From Rallus limicola (lineage: Eukaryota > Chordata > Aves > Gruiformes > Rallidae), in NCBI GenBank assembly GCA_022605955.1, contig JAKCOZ010000039.1, positions 5,079,501-5,143,500 on the forward strand: a stretch of 64,000 nt of DNA, given 5' to 3'. The notes beneath the pieces are model-generated. The model was given only the letters and a program-made list of their open reading frames with translations. It had not been told where the DNA came from and searched no databases. Of the stretch, positions 49,806 to 62,012 are shown piece after piece; positions within the stretch are counted from its first letter, which is position 1; every line of letters starts with the position of its first letter. Position numbers and translations under genes: made by a program.

Positions 49806-49870
49806 ATATTCACACTGCCTTTGAAGACCTTTTTTTGGGAGATATGATAAAAATACAATCTTCTGTGAAG
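49806..49870 (+). other. Candidate 65-nt exon
   Basis: A strong acceptor (GACTTTTTTGTTCTTCACAG, ending 49805) is followed by 65 nt open in one frame and then a strong donor (GTGAAG/GTATGAGG). In the open frame it reads IHTAFEDLFLGDMIKIQSSV plus K, entering in phase 1 and leaving in phase 0. I do not recognise the protein. No partner exon on the plus strand is identified within the window, so a cryptic site pair in non-coding DNA is quite possible. Confidence 0.3.
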
Positions 49871-50135
49871 GTATGAGGAATCATCTATCTTTCTTTCTTT
49901 CTCTCCAGACACTGATTGTGCCCATTACAGAATTTAGTTTTGCCAGTTCAGACCTATACAGACAATGAAAAAATGGATTTCCCTCACTTTTTTTCTTACC
50001 TAAATTCAATTAATCTGAAAACATTACTTCTTTTCCAATCTGTTCAAGCCCAGAACTGCCAGAAGCAATGAGTGTACAGGTTAAACAAGCTGAACTAGAG
50101 CTACTGCAATAACTGCAGTCCCCGTGGGACCTCAC

Positions 50136-50489
50136 CTGGAAAGACTGTGAGTCTGACAAAGGTGAACTGCCTCCCTGGCATGCTTTTCCATTCCAGATGG
50201 CCCAGGGAGACACGGTCTGGGAAGTTGAACAGCAGCCTCAAAGTAACGCCCATTGGTTGAACTCAAAAGCATGTTCCAAACATCAAGGGTATTTGATGAG
50301 GAACCTCTCAGCATTTTGGCCACACAGTGTAGAAAGGAGGGATAAAAGTTCCCTGGTTTTGTATCGTTGAGGAATGAAGAATCCAGTTCCTCTAGGTTAA
50401 ATGGCAAAGAACGCCACTCCTGTAACTTGTCTTCAGCATCTGTCCTTGGACAAGAAGAATATTCTATTGGAGATATTCTTCTCTTTCTG
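50136..50489 (-). other. Candidate 354-nt exon, unknown protein
   Basis: On the minus strand, a pyrimidine-rich tract ending CATCACCCTTGGGTCAG is followed by 354 nt (118 codons) without a stop. A consensus donor follows: TCTTTCCAG/GTGAGG. Both edges are in phase 2, so the unit could be spliced in or out without changing frame. The translation has mixed composition (includes NLEELDSSFLNDTKPGNFY and TLDVWNMLLSSTNGRYFEAA) and does not look low-complexity. I do not recognise a family. Local GC is higher than the neighbourhood. It may be a real exon of an unknown gene, an alternative lncRNA exon, or chance. Confidence 0.3.
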
Positions 50490-50659
50490 CTGACCCAAGG
50501 GTGATGGCAGGGTGACAGGTTTGGATATAGATGTATGAGAGCAAGAGCTGACACGCACACAGCATGTACACATACAGGATGGTGCAAGGGGACAGAAATT
50601 TGCTTATCAAAGGATGTGGGTTTTTTTTCACATTGGCCAAATTAAGATTTATAGGGATA

Positions 50660-51232
50660 TTACTTCTGGAGAACAGCACAGCTGACACGGGGGAGAGATG
50701 CTCCAGGGACTGGATGGACTTCCAGAGAGGACTCCATGCACAACCCCCCTTCCTTCCTATTACCATTTAATTGCAGTGCAGGGAGGTGAAGCCTGCTGCT
50801 TCCTCTCCTGAGACAACCTGCTTTTTGACTCCCTACGAATGACTCCAGGTCCTTCTCAAATAATTTCCATGCTGTGTAAAAACAAACAGCATGTGCAGAA
50901 TGTCTCTGAACCAGAGCTGATCTACAAAACAGTTTGAAGGCTGTAAGTTCCCACAAGCTAGCACAAGTCTCCAGGGCAATCACAAGTATGCAATGAAAAT
51001 CACTACTCTGAATGACAACCTGCTGCTGCCTGTCCCACTCCTGCCACTTCAGTCTTTGCAATAATATTTGGGTTTCAGCAAATGCTTCAAAGTCATTGTT
51101 CCTTCTGCTTTGTTTGGCACAGCAGCGCTCATTTTCAGGAGGGAAAAAAAAAGGCAAGATAATAGCTGTAGAAACACACAGCCTGGTGACAGGCATGGCA
51201 CGATAATACGCTGACGGTGAGCCCCCAAACAT
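50660..51232 (-). other. Longest ORF of the window (190 codons), unknown
   Basis: A continuous minus-strand frame lies about 170 bp upstream of the candidate exon at 50136-50489 on the same strand. Its apparent start is not a good context. A T-rich tract (51146-51160 on the plus strand as A-run) lies within it and could act as a polypyrimidine tract, with an exon starting after CAAACAAAGCAG at about 51101. A possible weak donor (AATG/GTAATA) lies near 50767. No domain is recognised. From stop-codon frequency, an ORF this long is borderline for chance in 64 kb. Confidence 0.2.
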
Positions 51233-52884
51233 TTTGGTGAGCAGGTCCCGCAGCTGGCACCACAGCCAAGTCCCGCCAGCCGCATTCAGCAGTCACTAGA
51301 TAGTGTGCCACAAGTCAGAGGGTGTTCTGGCCATTTGTCTTGCAGTTCATTTAAACTGTAAAAGCACAAATGTGCTGATTTTCATTATTACTTTTGACTT
51401 CAGCAGATGTCTCGTGGGCTGTAGTTGTCTCTTTAATATTCCCATCGAACAGCTTTCTGCTATACTGTGCTGGGGGAAAAAACAATCACATCAGAGGCAG
51501 TCCTCTTCCTACACAAAATAATTTCCCCATCCAACATCATGTTTTTTATTTTTAAATATGGTGTATATTTGGGGTACTTCAGAACTGATAGCTCATTAAA
51601 ATAACATCCTAGCCATCAGTCATGACATTCCATCTGGGAAATAAAGGAAGCTTAAATTTTAAGTCAGCCAATAAATCAAGCATAGTTCTAAACCTTTAAA
51701 CCCCTAAAACAAATGAGAAAGGAAAAAAAAATACAAGCCACACATCAGCCAAAATGATCCCTTTCTCATGGTCAAAATAAGGCAAAATAAAGCAAATAAA
51801 GCAAACCATAGGCTCTACCACTCATTTTTATTGGGAAAGGAGACAAATCATTACCTGGAAGGGAAGCAGTTCTGCCAGAGAGCCTGGAGCTTTCTACCTA
51901 CCTGTCATCTATAATTTGGGAGCATGTGGAATTTTCTGGACAGATGCAGCTTCCATACTCTTGCCTGATTACTATCTGTTGCACCACAGAAACAATTGCA
52001 GCAAAAAATGATGGGTACTAGCTGCTGAATTTTAAACATTAGCCGGACAATCAACTCACAGCTCCCATTTGGCATCAGGGCCCAGATTCCATTCACCATC
52101 AGATATGCTACTCCAGCTGAAACCTGGTGTATGTAGTGCATACAAACTTAGGGAGTTGCACCATGTATTCATGCATTTCATCCATCCTTCCTTCCTAAAA
52201 TCCCTTCTATATTACAAGAGGATGAACACTGCTAGGAGAGGCCACAAAAGGACAAATATTCAATGCTCTGGGGAAATTGTTAGTGGTACTTAAGCATCAC
52301 TTTTATTTCAGGGTTTCTAGGCAGCATATAGGTGCTAGGAACCTCATCATGAGAGCCTTTCCCACAGAATCAAATACCTAACAAGCCTGCAATGTGAGCA
52401 AGCCTGCCTGAAAAGGCTGGTGATGCTGAAGGCTCCATCTGTTGCTCATTCACAGCACATATTGTCAGGAGACCGGGAATGCCACTCTCCCACCTTTTCA
52501 TACTCACACTGCTTTGAATCGACAAGATTTCAGAAGCACATTTCTGGCTGTGCTCAGAAGGGATTATGACAACACACTTGTCATGGTTTCCCTCTCACAA
52601 CATGCCTTCTCTGCAGACAGCAAACTGGGCTGCTCCTGACCTTATTGTCTGGAAAGACAAAGTCCCATGGGATTATTCTCTTGTTTTCAGAGGTAGACCT
52701 TTTTCCCCCATTTTTTCTTCATCATTAGTCACATGCCTTGACTTTCCTAATTGTGCCATAATTTACCCTTCCTTTCCCTTTTAGCTTTATGTCATTTCCA
52801 TCTCACCCTTCTCCACTTGGACATGGTCCTGTCAAGCAGGGGACATGAAGCGCTGGGTACTATTTGCTATATCAGATTACAATA
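51233..52884. other. Non-coding unique sequence
   Basis: No gene or repeat is recognised. Confidence 0.5.
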
Positions 52885-53641
52885 GAAGCGGGGAAAGCAG
52901 AGATCCCATCTACAGCTTTTGGAGGACCCCACACCAGAACAGGTGGAGACACCTGAAGAACACTGTGACCCTGTGGGAAGCCCACATTGGAGCAAGCTCC
53001 TGACAGTGAAACCCACAGCCTGTGGAGAGACCAACCCACAGCAGAGCAAGTTTGCTGGGGGTGGGGGCTTGTGACTCTGTGGGGGACCAGGCTGGAGGTA
53101 TCCATGCTGAGGCAATTGGTGAGGAGCTGAAGCCCGGACAGAAAGGACTCATGTTGGAGAAGTTCATGGAGGACTGTCTCCTGTGGGTGGGACCCCACAC
53201 TGGAGCAGGGAAAGGGTGTGAGGAATGCCTCCCCTGGCTAAAAAGGAAAACAACTCATGAGGAACTGTCCAAAACCCCTATTCCCTGCCCCTCCCTGTAC
53301 CACAACTTGGGGGAAAGAAGGGAGAGAAATCGTGACTAAAGAGAAGTCTACTCAGAAGGGAGGGGTGGAGGGAGGTGCTTTAAGATCTGGTCGCACTTCT
53401 CATTACCCGACTCTGATCTCACTGGGTGTGCAGTGCAGTGTAATAAATTAGAGAGTTTCTTTCCTTTATTCTGTGCTGAGGCTGTTTTGCCCATGCTGCT
53501 GATTGCAGAGTGATCTCTCCCTGCCCTTATCTCCACTCCTGAGCCTCACAATATATATTCTCTCTCCTGTCCAGCTGAAAAGGGCAGTGAGAGAGCAGCT
53601 TTGGTAGGCATCTGGCCTCCAGCCAGGGCCAAACCACCACA
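52885..53641 (+). mobile_element. ERVL-like LTR with internal minisatellite (copy C)
   Basis: Same LTR as copies A and B, sense orientation, lacking about the first 300 bp (promoter part). It keeps an internal degenerate minisatellite (52910-53215) of roughly 40-55 bp units carrying GTGGGAAGCCCACATTGGAG-like words. Then come the GGAGGGGTGG and TTTAAGATCTGG blocks, AATAAA at 53442-53447, the GTGATCTCTCCCTGCCC block and the 3' terminus GGGCCAAACCACCACA. A 10-bp tandem insertion (GTGCAGTGCA) precedes the AATAAA. No retroviral genes adjoin. Confidence 0.9.
52910..53215 (+). repeat. Degenerate minisatellite inside the LTR
   Basis: Five to six irregular units alternate a GTGG(G)A.G.CC.CAC motif with a TGGAG(C/A)AG motif at 40-55 bp spacing. 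This tandem block is a feature of the LTR family; copies A and B have lost it. Confidence 0.7.
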
Positions 53642-53721
53642 GCACCTTAAATCCATGGTACATATTCATGGTCCAGAGCCCCAGAACCCCCATGTTTAAG
53701 CATAGCAAGTTGTACTGCTAT

Positions 53722-54030
53722 TCACAGAATCCTTAGGGGTTGGAAGGGACCTCAAGAGATCATCGGGTCCAACCCCCCTGCCAAAGCAGGCTCCCTATCT
53801 CATAATACATAGATAGGCATCCAGACGAGACTTGAATATCTCCAGAGAAGGAGACTCCACCACCTCCCTGGGCAGCCTATTCCACTGCTCCATCACCCTC
53901 ACTGTGAAAAAGTTCATCCGCATGTTGGTGCGAAACTTCCTATGCTCCAGCTTGCAGCCATTGCCCCTAGTCCTGTCCCCACTGACCACTGAAAATGGGC
54001 TGGCCAATTCCCCCTGCAATTTCCCCTGCT
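53722..54030 (-). mobile_element. CR1 LINE, 5'-truncated
   Basis: It starts CACAGAATCCTTAGGGGTTG then GAAGGGACCTCAAGAGATCA, and runs through the 3' region into ORF2. A minus-strand frame (53795-54100) carries [19 protein letters not shown] and [16 protein letters not shown] with the natural end of ORF2 (DAYLCIM) close to 53795. It lies 80 bp downstream of the LTR at 52885-53641. Low divergence. Confidence 0.93.
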
Positions 54031-57000
54031 CCACAGGACATGGATTTCTGAATTTCATCCCAGCACGCACATGCATGAGCGGGTGCCATGATGTAAACAA
54101 GAGGAGCAGAATGAGTCCCCCTGTGGCCTAAAGACATGGCAAGAGTAGGAGGCAGGCTGAAACACATTTAAGCCATCATTACATAGAGCATTGATATTCC
54201 CAGCTCTGAGTCACACCTTGTCTCCACCTTGGTACGTTTAGTACTTAGGGACATGGAGTAAGAGACAAGTCTCAGCACTCAGCAGAGATGGCACTGAAAG
54301 TTTGCAAGACAGTAGCAGAGGAAGGCAGCAACAGAAATATTACAACCTGCTATTAGCTTGAGCTGATACTAGACATTATTCCGAGGAATTGACAGAAAGC
54401 AGCTGTCAATTGTTGAAGAGGTGATATAAATTAAATGAGTAGTGAAAGGAAACCCAAATCACTGACTGAGCATCACTGTTGAGTATTTGTTTAGTGGATT
54501 TAAGGTAAAAGAGAATTCAAAAGATGAAGCAAGTTTTAATCCTTAATACCAGAAGCTTAAAAAAAAAAAAAAAGGAAATAAAAGTTATTCAGAAACTGCA
54601 TCTGGAGGCAAAGGGTATAGGTTTGTACTTGACATGACTGCAAGTAACTGTTACAAGGAGAACTAAATTCCTGTCTGATAACATGTTTTGCATAAATAAT
54701 CTGGAAGGAGCCTTACCAATTTATAACAAAAGAAAAATTGACTACTTACAAACTTCTAAAATTTTTTAAAAGGGCAATGTGACTTTTCAGATGTTGCATA
54801 CTTGCTTTTGCATGTGCAAAAGTAACAAGAAACACAGTATTTGCAAGTGCATCCTTTCTTAACAGCCAATCCATGGTGATGACATTCTTAATAAATTCAG
54901 TTCACATTACTGTAATGATGTTTGTCTAGCAATATCTTGGGAATTACAGTTAGCTTTAACATTAATTAATTCTGTGCAATTTTCATGCGTTATCGACGTA
55001 TTTTACATCCTCTGCTGGATCTGAATTACCCCAGGATAATGGAAAATTTTCCAATGCATGAATTTTCAAAATGCCTTTCACGTGCAACAAAGCATACAAC
55101 AAAGAAAAGCAATCTCTTGGGAGCATTAGCATGCAAGACGAAATTTCTAGTTCGTAATCTGCACCTATGTTTCCTGACTAGTAATGCAAAATCTTAAAAT
55201 AAATTGAATGCCATGATAGCCAGATCCTTGTCTCATGGTTATAGCAAATCATTAAGAACTAGGATTTAAAGTTTATATTCTAAAAAAAGACTGTCTGGGA
55301 GAGGAAGTTGAGGTTGTGATCAGTTTTAAATAACTCATGGGGAAACCTGTGATCAACTTTCCTAGTACAATGAACAAATTTTGGACCTTGAAGTTTTGCA
55401 TACCTAATGTCAACCAAAATACCTTGGGTTTAGCTATCAGGGAGGGAAAGGCATTACTTCAGGCTCACAGGAGATAGAAGTTAGGAGAAGAAATTAAAAA
55501 GCAGCTGACTGTGAAGTCTCTTAGAATAAGCTGCCAAAATTACCACAAATAAAATATGAGCAAAGACAAAATCTCACAGGCGACTATACTGCAGTGCTTG
55601 GTGGCAGGGGTGGTTTATCTCTCTCTTTTTTTATTTTGGCATATTCCAGACCTGAGTCTGCAGCAATATATCTATTCATACTTAAACCATGTTTCATTTA
55701 CTGCTTGTAGTTCCTATAGCTCAGGACAGCAATGGCAGCAAGAGGGACAAAAATGAGTTTCACACAGGAGGCAAGGTATCAACATCCACGCTGCAGAGCA
55801 CATGAAGGAAGGGCTGATGTCTTGGGGTTTCACCATGCTGGGACCAAGAGACAGAAGAAGGACAATTTGACAATAGTAATCTCCACCAAGAGGGTGTAAG
55901 TACCTGTGACAAAACAGGTGGTGGAGTCAGCTATTATTACAGTGTTGTGATTACTTAAACTCCCTCTTCAGGCTTCCACAGAAGGGGAAAAAGGGGATGG
56001 TGAAGCTGAGAAAATACCTGGTTACACATGGAGCCATTTATTAAAGACAGTTACATTTAATCACTAGAGGCACACCATAATTTCACCTGGATAACAAACA
56101 GGCAAGACACAAAAGAAAATCTCACTATCCTTTTGTTGCCATGACACCCTTATGAAAAATACTAGGCAGAAGATAACACAACCATCAGACTCAAGATGTG
56201 AATTTCCAGTGAAGTCAGAATATTGCCTGATAGATGAGTTTGGTAACTCAATAAGAGCCACTGTCTTCAAAAGTCATGCATACATAGACCAAAGCTGGTG
56301 TGAAGGAAATGCAGCGAACTGCCACATGTTCCTTTTCAGTCCTCCTGGAACAGTGAGACAGGAATTAGCAGCAAGGGTTGGGGTTTTTTTTTAATGTAGT
56401 CTTCCTTTTCATGACCACATTCAGTGTTCAGAGGTTATATTGAAAATGTCATTCTGTCACCCTAGCTAGATTTTTGTCTCATCTCTCACATTTTAACACC
56501 CTTTAGTTTGGACAGACTTGACCCTAACTCAGAATGGCCAGTTATTAAGTACTGATTTTGTAGTGCAGGCAAGTAGTCTGATATATGCTCAGCACAACAA
56601 ACCAATGAAAGGTAAGCCCACTTTTCTGTCTACAGAAAACTAGTATGGACAAGTGGCTACTTAGGGCCAAGACCCAAAAGAAGACTTCTGGTCAAGATGG
56701 AGTATCCCACTGCCAGACCAAAGGTTGTCTGCCACCTAACTTCCAATTGTATCTTACTTTTAATAAAGTTCATAGCACCTACAGCTTTAGAGTGAGCTCA
56801 GGCACATGTCCCACAGGGCCACAACTCTCAAAACCTGCTTGACAGCCAGCATTAGATTTCTTATGAAATTGATTAGCTGCTGCTCTCCCTCATTCAAAAG
56901 CCAGAAGGTAGTGTGAGTGTCTTGGGAATCTTTTACCCATTAGACCATTTAGCATTAGAGCTCTGGGCAGCCTTGAGACTGAGGTGGATTGAAGCTGTAT

Positions 57001-60000
57001 CCTGTAGAAGGGTACTGCTTGAATATAAGGTAATAGGATAACAGTGTACAGTGTGCACTCATATCCTCCCTCTGTGAGGCCCATGCATGTGCAGTCCAGA
57101 CTACCCCAAACCAGGAAGGCTCAGCTGCAGATTGAAGTTCATAGTCCCAGCTTTCCAATTTATTTTCAGACTTTGACATAGAGTACAGGATTCTCCCCTG
57201 TCCTGTTAGTGATGACTTCAGTTTAGGATTAGTCTAAGGAAAAGGTCTGAGCTCCAAGTTAGAGAGTAGCACCAGGCCAGTAATTCCTCAAGATTTTACT
57301 GCACTATACTGTGGTATATTGTCAGGAGCGGACATAGAGCAAACTTCTTTCCTTCCAAGGGCTCCCTTTGAACCTACAAAGCCAAGGTGGAAACTGAACC
57401 TGGGACTTAAGCTGTAGCCTGGTAGTTTGATATCTCACCATGCTAGTCAAAAGAAGCAGCACAAAATCATCTTGTCATCTTGAGGGAGGAGCATCATCTT
57501 ATAAAGAAGGATATTTTCCCCTATCAGACCAGTTTGACACAAGCTCTTCATTAAAGCTGTAGGCCAGATATCTAAGCTCCAAATAGGTGTAACATTTCAG
57601 GCCAGCTCCTGTCTGAGCATTTCCAGAGATGTCCTCTAACTCTGTCCCAGGAATTCTGCAATGAAGGGGCTTCTGCTGAAAGTGCTATTATTTTGGTTCT
57701 TCTCCTGATTCGTCTTAATCGTATAAATAAATCTATAAAACTAATTTTAAAAGGACCAGAGAAGGATCCCTGTAAAGCAAAATGACCACAACAACCCAAC
57801 ACAGCATTCAACTATTTTTCATGTCCCACCCCAGTGACACACAGAAAAATACCACTGCTCATTGCATTTTGGGTAGTGCAAAGTATATGAAACATTGAAA
57901 ATGCAGCCCAGGTGAGTGGTGTTGCTATAACATGAAACTAAAAGTGTGTGTAGCTGGTCATGGAGTGTGGTACAAAAGTAGCTGTGGGTTCTGGGAGGTA
58001 AAGCCATTGGAGATACTTGGAAGGGCTGTATCTCATATCGACTGCATGTGGAAAAGGATGCTTGGAGTGAATCATGTCCCACCATTTTCTAAAAAAAGAC
58101 TCATTGGCATTGCCCAAAACAGAGCCATGGAGTAATGTAATATGGACATGCCCTCAGCCTCTTCAGACACAGCACAGAAGCAGTGAGCACACATTAGACA
58201 AAGCAGTACCCTGCTTTCAGCCAAAGCAATCTTTCACATCCTTTACAGTCCTACAGCCACTATGAATCCTGGTGGGAGAATACTTGCTAACTCTGAGAAA
58301 CATGACACTTTTGGTAGTGTACTCTTATAGGCTGATTTTACAGCTGAAGTTTTGGCAGCTCACTTTTGCCACTTTGGCCAAAGCTGTAACTAATTGAGAT
58401 GAGAGCTATTTCTTTTGCAACTGTATGAGCTTCAAGCTGCTGTGAACACCTGACCTTTTCTTCAGTTCCCATAAATCTGCTAATTGATGAACTCTAGAGC
58501 ACATGGAGGACTGTGGGCTTCTCTTTTCAGTTTGATGTCTATTGGTGGCTGTCCAGGAGTGTAAATCTTGAAGGACAGAAAAGAGGCATGATTGGAAAAT
58601 GTGAAATAAAAAAGCTACTAAAATGCAAATGTCTGTACCATCCCAGCAAACAAAATAAGGACATGAAGGAACATCACCATCTAGATATTGTCCCTTTGCA
58701 GTTCAATGAGGCCTGATCCAGGCCCTGATTAACATGTGAATTTATTTTATGGCCATGGATGAAATATAATCCTATTCAGAGTAGAAAATTACAATGGTCC
58801 TAAAAAAGAGGTCACAAACAAAAACATCTACTCGGAAGTGGCTGCACAAATAGCAAATTCAGAGACATAAACAAATTTGGCCAGTGAAAACAAACTTGTG
58901 CTTACTTGTAGCCTGTACACAACCATGTACTAAGGCATATGACACAACTTATTACAAATTTATTGAATATTTCAAATTAACAAAAAAACCGCCAGCAACC
59001 TAGGTTATTATATTTCCCAGTTGGTAGGATCAGAAAATGCTGAATTTGATCTTCCTAAGTGCCTTCCTTCCCCACACACACATTCTCCCACATCATATTC
59101 TCCCATGCAAAACATATGCTGATTTTGCAGAAGACCTCCTATTTTCTAAAGCCAGCCCTGCAGTGATAACACACAGCTTCAGTGCCCAACCAGTGCTGTG
59201 CCAATGGTTTCTGTTAAAGGCAGGCAACAGGCCAGGAACATGAAACCTTCTCAGCTTCAAATGACTGTGGGAGGAGTAAAAGCCTTGTCCACCTAAGAAA
59301 GCCAATCTTTTCTGTTCTTAAGGACTTTATTCTTCTGCATGTAGGACAAATGAACTGAAAAGAACGTCTCTTCATGTAGCCAATTCTTCTATCATATGTC
59401 ATCTTATTTCACTCAGTACTCAGTTATCCTTGTACTGAACCAAATAACTTGGTTTTGGCTGCAACTTATCATCCAGAAAGATCTCCACTGCTAATCTGCA
59501 GGCACAAGTGAAAAATTTGCTGCTTCCAAGGTTAGTTCCTTCACAATGATGAATCACCCTCCCCATTAAAATTATATATCTTACATCTCTTCTGATTTTT
59601 AATTGAAATTCACATGTGAATGTTGCTTCAGGTTCCAGTAGCATTAAGCCAATGAATCACCATAGATCTGATCCAACATGACAGCTCCTACACATAGCAA
59701 AGAAATCCACAGCCTTTCAAACCACAGAAAGCTCAATGGAGAAATTCTTACTATATATCAAATCTACATGAACCCCTGCACCCTGCACTGTACTAACAGC
59801 ATTTGAGGTACAGACAAGAATCAATTAGGGATTTTTTTAATCTACTATCATAATCAAATATTCAGGAAGACAAATGATAGTAGAGATCAATCCCAAATAG
59901 GGAAATTTCAGTTAGAGTTGAAAAAAAGGCAAAGACAGTATCACTTAGATGTCTGAGACTCAGGCTGAAGCTCTGAGGACAAAATGATAGCATTAGTTGT

Positions 60001-61704
60001 TTCTTTATCTTAGATGGTTTGAAAACTGAATTGGAAACTACCCAGTGCTTTCACAGAGTACTAGACTTGAACACTGCAGTTCATCTTCCTTTGCCTGATC
60101 ATCAATTTATTCTGCAAACATCAAGGGAGTCTAACGTGAATCCCTCTGCTCTCTGGACTGGTTCCTTGGTTAGTTATGCTAAATCCTTTTGTGGAGGCAA
60201 AAATTGTCATAAACATGTTTTCCTCACATTGAGGTCTGTCTGTCTGGCCCAACCTGCAGAAAATGTCCTGGTGGTTTCCAGGGGTGTGAATGTAGAGAAG
60301 AGCTGCTGAACTCCACAGAAAATAAACGGATATAAAACTGGTGTCTGCAACCTCTCAAAACACTGAACTTGAGATTGTCATTAAAAACCTTCCTTGCAAA
60401 AAAAGTCTTGCATTGCTTCAGCACCTTCCCAGTGCTTTGTTTCAGGATGGTTTTAATGCCCTGCAATTTCCTTGCATATCCCTTTTGTTCACAGTGAGGT
60501 CCAACACATTTGGAACAGTTTACGTCTAAGTATCTGCTTAAGCCTCAACTGGAACCAAATTGCAGTTAAGTATATATTATGAAAAACAGAGCTATATTGC
60601 ATAAACAGCTGTAAACATTGTCATTAATAGAAAATACTAATATGAGTAAAGTGATAAGCTTAGGCACTTTCATTAATGAACTTCATCAGTTCACATATTC
60701 AAAGCACAAAGCAATTAGCTCTCCTCAGAACAGCTTCATGTGCAATGCCAGCAAGCAATGCCAACTCTACTTATTACAGAACTGAGTTTTTCAGAAATGT
60801 GCATGCATGTTTTGTGATGACTTCCTAATTGGAAGTACCAGTGCACACATGTCCCCAGAATGATGTTTGATTAGGTATTAGTACTAACAAGTAACTGTGA
60901 ATGGATCCCAGGTAATTTTATGCGCTAATTACACATGTACTTGTTCTGTGGCATTTCTGAGAACTAGGTGCAAGAAAATAATCCAACACACCAGCCATGG
61001 GCTATATCCATGGCAGTAATTAGGAGTTCCTTGCTCTGAAACCAGGGCTTGCTACACTGAAATCTGTTATGTGCTCCCTCTCTTTGCAGGGACCGTGGTG
61101 CCAACAGGAAATCTCCGTAGAGATAGTCAAACCCAGTGAGTGCATCTGAGTCACTGAAATAAAATTATGCTGCCAGTGGAAAGACTGGGGAAGAGACCCA
61201 TGGGACTGCTTTGCATCAGGGCACCAGGCTGCTCCTGGCCTGACGGGAAAAGATGAAGACCCAACAAATAGCTGCTATAAACTGCGATTCAAGTCTACAT
61301 GCTTAAGAAAACTTAAGATAGCAAAATGTATCTTAGCATTTTAGAAGTGCAAATAATAATGAGTTTAGCATGCAGTTTATGTACTGTCATAATTTAGTCA
61401 TGTATCTGTGCTAGGATTTTCCCCTTTATAACACCTTGCAACCATCCAACATACTGTTACTGCTGAAACATAGAGTGACAGACTCTAAGATGCTTGGAAA
61501 TCTCTCCACTCAACAGTGAAACTAGAGCTGTAAATAAAGCTTTCTTCACTCCTTAAACCATTTGGGAAACAACTTAATGACAGGTTGACACAAGTAAAGG
61601 GAATCAGGATTTAACCATAAATGGCCAAATGCTGACCTGACAAACTGAAGAAGGAATTCAATGTATTCCCCACATGACAAGGAAAGGATAGCCATCTTAC
61701 ACAG
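54031..61704. other. Long non-coding unique stretch
   Basis: This is the largest repeat-poor interval (7.7 kb). Only a 15-base A run (54558-54572) and a T run near 56385 stand out. Frames up to 96 codons have no recognisable domain. The segments 54580-55000 and 60560-60960 are AT-rich with many TAATTA-, CATTAATG- and TTGCATG-type words, compatible with conserved regulatory DNA but not proof of it. Confidence 0.5.
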
Positions 61705-62012
61705 GCATAGAATCATAGAATCATAGAATGTGTTAGGTTGGAAGGGACCTTTGAAGGTCATTTAGTCCAACCCCCTGCAATAAGTAGGGACATCTTCACT
61801 AGATCAGGTGACTCAGAGTCCCATCAAGCCTGACTTTGAAAACCTCCAGAAATGGATGTCTCTGGGCAACCTGTTCCAGTGATCTACCACCCTCCTACTG
61901 AAGAGTTTTTTTCTAATATCCAACATAAATCTCCCCGTTTCTAGTTTAAAACCATTACCCCTCGTCCTATTGCTACATGCCCTCGTGAACAGTTCTTCCC
62001 CAGCATTCTCAG
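61705..62012 (-). mobile_element. CR1 LINE, 5'-truncated
   Basis: Three tail units (CATAGAATCATAGAATCATA) are followed by GTTAGGTTGGAAGGGACC, CCAACCCCCTGCAATAAGTA, TCTGGGCAACCTGTTCCAGT and ATTACCCCTCGTCCTATTGC. The minus frame 61813-62025 carries [20 protein letters not shown] and [11 protein letters not shown]. Same older subfamily as the copies at 5591 and 34881. Confidence 0.93.
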
